This document shows positions 35,126 through 40,194 of a DNA stretch of 40,194 nt, piece after piece. A program made the translations under genes and the position numbers. The notes under the pieces were generated by a model. It did no database searches. It had not been told where the DNA came from and saw only the letters and a list, made by a program, of their open reading frames with translations. Origin of the DNA: Oceanospirillaceae bacterium (lineage in GTDB: Bacteria > Pseudomonadota > Gammaproteobacteria > Pseudomonadales > Balneatricaceae). Numbering within the stretch: position 1 is the first letter of the stretch; every line of letters begins with the position of its first letter. The stretch is from positions 1 to 40,194 of the forward strand of contig JABGSN010000067.1 in NCBI GenBank assembly GCA_018647765.1. The letters are read 5' to 3'.

Positions 35126-35929
35126 TTAATCTTGTAGGCCAATTGAACCTGCACCGGGCGGGTAGGCTCGGGCAATAGCGCAGGTGGCTTTAGGAGTTTT
35201 TAATTTAGCTTGCAGTAATTCGGCGGTGTTACCGGTGGCTTGTTGGGCCGACCATAGAGCGGCAGATTCTGCCACACCATACACTCCCACCGTTTCATAC
35301 ACGTATTGCGACGGGTTAATGAGTTGATTGTTTACCGATGCAAGGGCTTCTGCGCTGTAGGTTTGAAAGCTCTTGCCAAGGCTTGTGGCTAATTCAATCA
35401 GGCCGACTTCATCGGCTTTAATGTCTATGCTGTTAATACTCACGATGTCGTCAAGGGTGAGGCCATGTTGCTGTAAACATTCTGTCAAAAATTCGAGTAA
35501 ATGGGTTTGGCTACAACCACGTTCGCAGCCCATGCCTACGGTGTAAACGGGTTGTAGGTAGGGCTGGGCGGTAGTCATAGCCAGTTGTGCGTTTAACAAA
35601 TCACTAATTTGACGGCCCCACTCGTTGGCTCCGCCTTCGTGGCCGGACAACAGAGGAATTACAAATTCGCCTTGCTCATCTAATACCAAAACAGCAGGAT
35701 CACGGTACTTGTCTATCAATACGGGGGATAACGTACGCACTGCGATGCCGGTGGCACAGATTAGAACGAGCCGCTCACCGTGTTCAAAAGCGGTTTGCAC
35801 CGTTTCAGCAAAGGGCTGGGGCTTTAGCTCAAAGGTCACCTCAGAGTCTGGCTCTTGGGCAAGCAACAATGCCTTTAGACGCTCGCCAAGGCGCGCGCCA
35901 GCATCCGTTAGGGCGAAAATCCGGATCAC
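35126..35929 (-). CDS. cbiG: CbiG/CobE-type cobalt-precorrin-5A hydrolase, short form
   Basis: A 267-residue protein. Residues about 45-115 are the CbiG N-terminal domain (LICATGIAVRTLSPVLIDKY, then FVIPLLSGHEGGANEW). Residues about 128-262 are the CbiG C-terminal/CobE domain (VGMGCERGCSQTHLLEFLTE, SIDIKADEVGLIELA, GVAESAAL). The usual middle domain of about 90 residues found in full CbiG (about 350 residues) is absent. CbiG opens the delta-lactone of cobalt-precorrin-5A in the oxygen-independent pathway. The start overlaps the cobI stop by 4 bases. Confidence 0.88.
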   Translation of the reverse strand: MIRIFALTDAGARLGERLKALLLAQEPDSEVTFELKPQPFAETVQTAFEHGERLVLICATGIAVRTLSPVLIDKYRDPAVLVLDEQGEFVIPLLSGHEGGANEWGRQISDLLNAQLAMTTAQPYLQPVYTVGMGCERGCSQTHLLEFLTECLQQHGLTLDDIVSINSIDIKADEVGLIELATSLGKSFQTYSAEALASVNNQLINPSQYVYETVGVYGVAESAALWSAQQATGNTAELLQAKLKTPKATCAIARAYPPGAGSIGLQD

Positions 35930-36657
35930 GATTCACGCTCCTGTTTGAGTATGACAAACAAGGAAAAATAAGGGCCGACTGCATTGGTTAGCTGGCTTAC
36001 GTCTGTGACGATGTGCTGATTGTCACGACCAATGTACTCTAGGTAGTTAGCATCTGCCATGCGTGCCGTTTGTTCTAGTAGAGCAAGAATTCTTGGTCGG
36101 GCGCGGCCGGCTTTCATAATCACCACGCTGTCGTGGCTGGTTAGGGCTTGCTGTAATTGGACATCAGTATGACGGCCGCTCATCACTACAAAGGATTCTT
36201 GCAGCAAGGTCAGTGGTTGTTTTAAGGCAGATGCAGCGCCGTTAACCGAAGAAATTCCGGGCACCACTAGGCACTCACAGGTATCACTCAAGCGTTCTAG
36301 TAAATAGCTAAAGGAACCAAAAAACAGTGGATCGCCTTCACATAAAAATACCACGCTGTGGCCTGATTTAATGTGTGTTGCAATTTGATAGGCACCCAAA
36401 TCGTAAGCCGCATTGGCAGCGCTGCGATCGGTGCTCATAGGCATAGGAATGGCGATTTCTAGGGCAGGCGCGTGACGGCTAGCAATGCTGTGTTGGGCAA
36501 TGTCACGGGCCTGGGATGTGCCCTTTTCGTTTGCCAAATAACAAATGACGTCGGCAGTCAAAATGAGATGGTGGGCTTTTAAGGTGATTAATAAGGGATC
36601 ACCTGGGCCTACACCTACGCCGTAAAATACGTTTGCTTGCGCTTTAAAATCGTTCAT
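35926..36657 (-). CDS. cobI: precorrin-2 C20-methyltransferase CobI (CbiL)
   Basis: A 243-residue SAM-dependent methylase: FYGVGVGPGDPLLITLKAHH at the N-terminus, VVFLCEGDPLFFGSFSYLLE and VVPGISSVNGAASAL in the middle. These match CobI/CbiL, which methylates C20 of precorrin-2 or cobalt-precorrin-2. The length is normal. It overlaps cobL upstream and cbiG downstream by 4 bases each, so translation is coupled. Confidence 0.95.
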   Translation of the reverse strand: MNDFKAQANVFYGVGVGPGDPLLITLKAHHLILTADVICYLANEKGTSQARDIAQHSIASRHAPALEIAIPMPMSTDRSAANAAYDLGAYQIATHIKSGHSVVFLCEGDPLFFGSFSYLLERLSDTCECLVVPGISSVNGAASALKQPLTLLQESFVVMSGRHTDVQLQQALTSHDSVVIMKAGRARPRILALLEQTARMADANYLEYIGRDNQHIVTDVSQLTNAVGPYFSLFVILKQERES

Positions 36658-37907
36658 TGGTTAACTTCCGTTAGGGCTTTGTGCCAGAACATTAAGGTGA
36701 CGGGCAGGGCAGGACGTAGTAGGTCTTGCCCTGCGATGGTGTCGTGGCGGCTTACTGCAACCTGTAGATAATCCGTAGGCGCAAGGTCAATGTGTTGGGA
36801 AAATTCCCTTAGCGTGGCTTTGCTAGGTTCCGTTACTGCGCTGGCCACAAGGCGGCCACCGGGCTTAAGCCGCTGCCAACTGAGTTGTAATATGGCGCTA
36901 AGATCGCCGCCGCTACCACCAATAAACACTTTGTCTGGATCATCAAGGTCGGCTAGTGCATCAGGCGCTCTGCCTTGAATTGTGTGTAAGTTAGTGCTCA
37001 CTCCAAAGGCGTCTTTATTGGCGTTTAAGCAGGCCACACGCTGGTCGTGGCGCTCAATACCGTAGACGTTACCCAAAGGATTCCAAAGGGCGAGTTCGAT
37101 GGCTACGCCGCCACAACCTGCACCGATGTCCCATACGACTTCTCGAGGTGCGGCCTGAATCAAGGCGAGTATATTGAGCCTAACTTCGCGTTTGGTGAGT
37201 AGGCCTTTGCCAGATTCGCCATCGGTTATAAAGTGCGCGTCTGGAATGCCTGGGAAATTAGGTTTCACATTGCCCATGCCTTGCGTGTTAACCACCGTCA
37301 CATGCAAATCGGCAAAGGTCATGGCTGACGTGGCTAATTCGCTGGCGGTGAACTGTCGGTGGGTTTGGTCGTCATAACCCAGGCGTTCGCATACGTGTAG
37401 CTTGGACTGGCCTAGGTTAGCGGCCACCAAGGCTTGGGCAATGGCTTGAGGGTGGCTGTTTTGATCGGTCAGAATTAGCAGGTCACGGTTAGGCTGTAAA
37501 TAACGGTTTAGGTTACTTAGGGGGCGGCCATGCAGGCTAACCAATTGCGCATCTTGTAGTGACAAACCGGTGAGCTCACAAGCACCCTGTACACTAGACA
37601 CACCGCTGGTGCAGGTGATTTTATGGCTAGTAAATTGGGCCTGAAGGTATTTACCAATGCCAAATAATAGGGGATCACCGGAGGCCAGAATCACCACGTG
37701 TTTAAAGCCGTTTATGTGATTGGCGATCTGCTTAAGTTTAGGCAGGGGCAAATGGGTTGTTGAAGCGCTGGTTTCAACGTGGGCCAGGCTGTCTAGTTGC
37801 CTCGGCGAACCCATAACACAGTCGCAAATGCTGAGCGCGTTAAGGGCCTGAGGGCTTAGTAGCGGGGGCTGGCAAATGCCTAAACCAATCACCGTAATCT
37901 GTGGCAT
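36654..37907 (-). CDS. cobL: precorrin-6Y C5,15-methyltransferase CobL (CbiE-CbiT fusion)
   Basis: A 417-residue fusion. Residues 1-about 205 are the CbiE methylase (ITVIGLGICQPPLLSPQALN, VVILASGDPLLFGIGKYLQA). Residues about 230-410 are the CbiT-like class I methyltransferase with the SAM loop VVWDIGAGCGGVAIELALW and VFIGGSGGDLSAILQ. It methylates C5 and C15 and decarboxylates the acetate side chain at C12. The fused form is the CobL arrangement. The start overlaps the cobH stop by one base. Confidence 0.95.
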   Translation of the reverse strand: MPQITVIGLGICQPPLLSPQALNALSICDCVMGSPRQLDSLAHVETSASTTHLPLPKLKQIANHINGFKHVVILASGDPLLFGIGKYLQAQFTSHKITCTSGVSSVQGACELTGLSLQDAQLVSLHGRPLSNLNRYLQPNRDLLILTDQNSHPQAIAQALVAANLGQSKLHVCERLGYDDQTHRQFTASELATSAMTFADLHVTVVNTQGMGNVKPNFPGIPDAHFITDGESGKGLLTKREVRLNILALIQAAPREVVWDIGAGCGGVAIELALWNPLGNVYGIERHDQRVACLNANKDAFGVSTNLHTIQGRAPDALADLDDPDKVFIGGSGGDLSAILQLSWQRLKPGGRLVASAVTEPSKATLREFSQHIDLAPTDYLQVAVSRHDTIAGQDLLRPALPVTLMFWHKALTEVNQ

Positions 37908-38548
37908 TAGTAACGTTCGCCAAGGTTACAGCGTAACAACGCATTGACTACAGAAGATGCAGCGGCGCTGCCGCCCTGACGGCCAAGTAGGGTAATACAT
38001 TCAATGCCTAACTCTTCATGGATGTCCCAAAGAGCTTGTTTCGATTCTGCCGCGCCCACAAAGCCTACGGGAATGCCCACAATGAGAGCCGGCTTTAAGC
38101 CGTCAGCTTTAATCATTTCTAATAAGCGAAATAACGCAGTGGGGGCATTGCCGATGACCACCACGCTGCCTGCTAGCTGCTTGCCCCATAACTCTAGTGC
38201 CGCCATAGAGCGGGTCTCGCCATGTTGCTTGGCAATGGTGGCTGCGTGTTCATGGTTGAGGTAACACAAAGGTGGGTTTTGGATCATGCGTTTGGTAATG
38301 CCTTGCTTGACCATTTCCACGTCACACAAAATGGCGCAGTGGCTCGCCAAAGCCTCACGCCCTGCTGCACAGGCATTGTTGCTGACACGCATTTGTTGCG
38401 CCACCAAAGGGTCGCCCACACTGTGAACTACACGCATCACGACTTGTTGGGCGTCGTCACATAGTCCGTTGAGGTCCGTTAGCTCTCGTATCTGACGGAA
38501 GCTGTCTTGCTCAATGGCTTGCGGGTTGGGCTGATATTCAAAACTCAT
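37907..38548 (-). CDS. cobH: precorrin-8X methylmutase CobH (CbiC)
   Basis: About 213 residues from the ATG at 38548 (MSFEYQPNPQAIEQDSFRQI); the longer frame to 38677 is cbiX coding sequence. The family signature is strong: VVMRVVHSVGDP, HCAILCDVEMVKQGI, VVIGNAPTALFRLLEMI and LIVGIPVGFVGAAESKQAL. It moves the methyl group from C11 to C12 to give (hydrogeno/cob)yrinic acid. It follows cbiX by 10 bases. The length equals the CobH/CbiC norm. Confidence 0.95.
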   Translation of the reverse strand: MSFEYQPNPQAIEQDSFRQIRELTDLNGLCDDAQQVVMRVVHSVGDPLVAQQMRVSNNACAAGREALASHCAILCDVEMVKQGITKRMIQNPPLCYLNHEHAATIAKQHGETRSMAALELWGKQLAGSVVVIGNAPTALFRLLEMIKADGLKPALIVGIPVGFVGAAESKQALWDIHEELGIECITLLGRQGGSAAASSVVNALLRCNLGERY

Positions 38549-38558
38549 TGTTATTGGC

Positions 38559-39536
38559 CTAGTGCTTGTGGCCGTGATCATGGCCATGGTGGTGGTGATG
38601 CCCGTGGCTATGGCCATGGTCGTCATCGGTGCCAATACCCTGCACATGGTGATGATGGCCTTCTTGAGGTTGGCCAACTTTGTGTTCTACACCAATGATT
38701 TGTACTCGGTACTGGCACAACTGACAGTTCATGTTGGCGTCGCCGCCGGTGATTTGATCGAGGCGCTCAACAAAGGTGTCGATGACTTTTTCGTGGGCGT
38801 TAAGGTAAGGCGCTTTAACCACTTCAACGTCTGGGTGAGCGGCGATGTATTCATCGGTAGCGGCATAAATGCGCTTCACCAAACGGCCGGTAAAGAGGAA
38901 GTAAGGGAAGACGATGACACGTTTAAAACCAAGGCCATGGGTCTTTTCCAAACACTCGGGCACTAACGGTGCGGTAACACCAGAAAAACCAGTGGCCGCC
39001 CAGCCAAAGCCCATGCCTTCTTCAAGGAAACGGGTGATTTTACTAATATTGGAGTTGGCATCTGGGTCAGTCGCGCCACGGCCAATGACCACGAGTAAGG
39101 TGTCTTTGCGATCGGTGGCTGGGTCGTAGTCTTTAAACTGAGCTTCGGCCTGTTTGATACGATCTTGCGCCGCTTGTAGCATTTTAGCATCCACGCCTAG
39201 CTCTGAACCGTATGAAATCTTAATGCCGTGTTTTAGTTGTTGGTTGTTGAGTTCGCTAGGAATGTCGTTTTTGGCGTGAGCGCCAATCATAAGCATGCCA
39301 GGGACTGCGTGAATATGGGTTGCGCCTTGGTCGACAAGTTTTTGCACAGCGTCACCAATAATGGGGCGTACAAACTCTAAGAAGCCTGTTTCGACCATGC
39401 GGTCGGGGAAGCGCGCAGAAAACTGCTCTGCCAATTGGTAAAATTCAGAGACGGCCTCGTTGTCACGAGAGCCGTGCCCAACAAACAAGATGGCGGGCTT
39501 TTGAGGGGCGTCTTTAGTAATTACATTGCTGCTCAT
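38559..39536 (-). CDS. cbiX: sirohydrochlorin cobaltochelatase CbiX (long form, His tail, Cys pair)
   Basis: A 325-residue two-repeat CbiX. The first repeat holds ILFVGHGSRDNEAVSEF with the metal-entry His at about 21; the second holds LLVVIGRGATDPDANSNISK and RVIVFPYFLFTGRL. Near the C-terminus is MNCQLCQYR (Cys at about 271 and 274), like the MxCxxC site reported to hold a [4Fe-4S] cluster in long CbiX, and the last 19 residues are almost all His/Gly/Asp (HGHSHGHHHHHGHDHGHKH). It inserts cobalt into sirohydrochlorin at the start of the oxygen-independent route. The start overlaps the cobK stop (ATGA). Confidence 0.93.
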   Translation of the reverse strand: MSSNVITKDAPQKPAILFVGHGSRDNEAVSEFYQLAEQFSARFPDRMVETGFLEFVRPIIGDAVQKLVDQGATHIHAVPGMLMIGAHAKNDIPSELNNQQLKHGIKISYGSELGVDAKMLQAAQDRIKQAEAQFKDYDPATDRKDTLLVVIGRGATDPDANSNISKITRFLEEGMGFGWAATGFSGVTAPLVPECLEKTHGLGFKRVIVFPYFLFTGRLVKRIYAATDEYIAAHPDVEVVKAPYLNAHEKVIDTFVERLDQITGGDANMNCQLCQYRVQIIGVEHKVGQPQEGHHHHVQGIGTDDDHGHSHGHHHHHGHDHGHKH

Positions 39537-40194
39537 GGAGTATTTCCTTTAGTGTGCTGCGCCGCTTGTGAGACATGTTCTACAAGGGCGTCAAAGTCTT
39601 CTTCTACAGGCCCGGCAATGGATGGGCGCTGCAACATTAATACGGGTATGTTCAAGCTTCGAGCCGCGGACAGCTTGGCAACTGTGGATTCACCCCCGCT
39701 GTTTTTACTGGCAATGGCTTGAATTTGGTGCTGTTTTAACAAAGCTAGTTCGCTAGCCTCGTTAAATGGGCCAATGGCTTTGATCCATGTGACGTTAGCT
39801 GGCAAGACGTGTGGCGGTTCCACAGCAGTGCGTAGCCATATTTGCTGGTTTGAACCTAATAACATAAGTTCATCAGCGCTCACTTGGCCCAGGGTAAGTA
39901 ACACGCGCTGGTAATCAGACAGGCCAGACAATAGTGCTTTTGTATCGCTAAATAAGCGCCAGTCATCAGCCGTTTGTTGCTGCCATTGGGGCCGTAAAAA
40001 ACGCCAATAGTCTAAACCTAACTTGCCACAGGTTTGCTGCCCATGTTGGCCCATGGTAATGCTGAACGGATGGGTTAGGTTTACTATCGCATCAATCTGT
40101 TGCTCTTTACAGTAGCTAGTTAACCCACCAAACTGGCTAAAACCACCACTCACTACGGTAGCGGGAACTTGTGGCTGGCGTACTAAACCCGCCA
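39533..40194 (-). CDS. cobK: precorrin-6A reductase CobK (CbiJ), partial
   Basis: The frame is open to the right window edge, so the N-terminus, including the first nucleotide-binding strand, is cut off. The visible about 219 residues match CobK/CbiJ: VVSGGFSQFGGLTSYCKEQQ, VNLTHPFSITMGQHGQQTCG, RFLRPQW, and the late motif ASKNSGGESTVAKLSAARSL followed by NIPVLMLQRP. It reduces the macrocycle of precorrin-6A with NADPH (or cobalt-precorrin-6A with NADH). Internal GTG codons are not the start. Confidence 0.92.
   Translation of the reverse strand, partial: AGLVRQPQVPATVVSGGFSQFGGLTSYCKEQQIDAIVNLTHPFSITMGQHGQQTCGKLGLDYWRFLRPQWQQQTADDWRLFSDTKALLSGLSDYQRVLLTLGQVSADELMLLGSNQQIWLRTAVEPPHVLPANVTWIKAIGPFNEASELALLKQHQIQAIASKNSGGESTVAKLSAARSLNIPVLMLQRPSIAGPVEEDFDALVEHVSQAAQHTKGNTP

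Noticed and set aside
38549-38677. Longer N-terminus for CobH
   Set aside because: The extension is the His-rich 3' end of cbiX read in another frame; the CobH family starts at the ATG at 38548.
1-40194. CRISPR array, tRNA or rRNA gene
   Set aside because: No regularly spaced repeats, no tRNA arm pattern and no rRNA sequence were found on reading both strands; a covariance search was not possible.

Overview
The window looks like chromosomal DNA of a free-living, probably marine gammaproteobacterium. The gene style (CysG-type siroheme synthase, a Zrg-type zinc operon, an MttB/dimethylglycine-dehydrogenase cluster, a Bcr/CflA transporter) and moderate GC support this; I cannot name the genus. 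No tRNA, rRNA or CRISPR array was seen.

Left part (1-12.2 kb): an N-terminal integrase remnant, an NAD(P)-binding protein, an unrecognised small gene, and a LysR regulator divergent from a three-gene methylamine/betaine-type catabolic operon (MttB-family methyltransferase, DAO-family oxidase, DMGDH/SarDH-like FAD-GcvT protein). A convergent ureohydrolase (agmatinase family) follows, sharing its stop bases with the last catabolic gene. Then come a leftward trio of two unrecognised genes plus an OmpA-domain lipoprotein-like/periplasmic protein with an Ala-Glu-Pro-Val repeat linker, and ilvE.

12.4-14.6 kb: a cobalamin riboswitch precedes cbtB, cbtA, an unrecognised 117-residue gene and a NicO/HoxN-like transporter with a His-rich loop. 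This is a B12-repressed cobalt import operon.

14.6-19.8 kb: a degenerate island. It holds an internally deleted tyrosine integrase, the tail of a DUF3320/REase_MTES_1575-type helicase-nuclease, and the head and tail of a phage-type P-loop helicase. These remnants surround an intact leftward zinc-uptake operon (DUF2796/ZrgA, ABC ATPase, FtsX/MacB-like permease, DUF3299), which has a near-perfect Zur box right before zrgA.

19.8-40.2 kb: a large leftward cobalamin locus. From the right edge: cobK (cut by the window), cbiX, cobH, cobL, cobI, cbiG, cobJ, cobM, a Bcr/CflA transporter; then a scar with a frameshifted DUF3291 gene and a thiamine-binding-type gene lacking a normal start; then cobW, cobN, cobQ, cbiB, cobC/cobD, cysG, a coiled-coil protein and an EamA transporter. 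The set mixes early cobalt insertion (CbiX, CbiG) with the late-insertion chelatase CobN. Not seen here: cobG/cobZ, cbiD/cobF, cobB/cbiA, cobST/chlID, cobO, cobP and cobV; they may lie outside. Cobalt import (12-14 kb) feeds this pathway, and the corrinoid product may serve the MttB-family enzyme.
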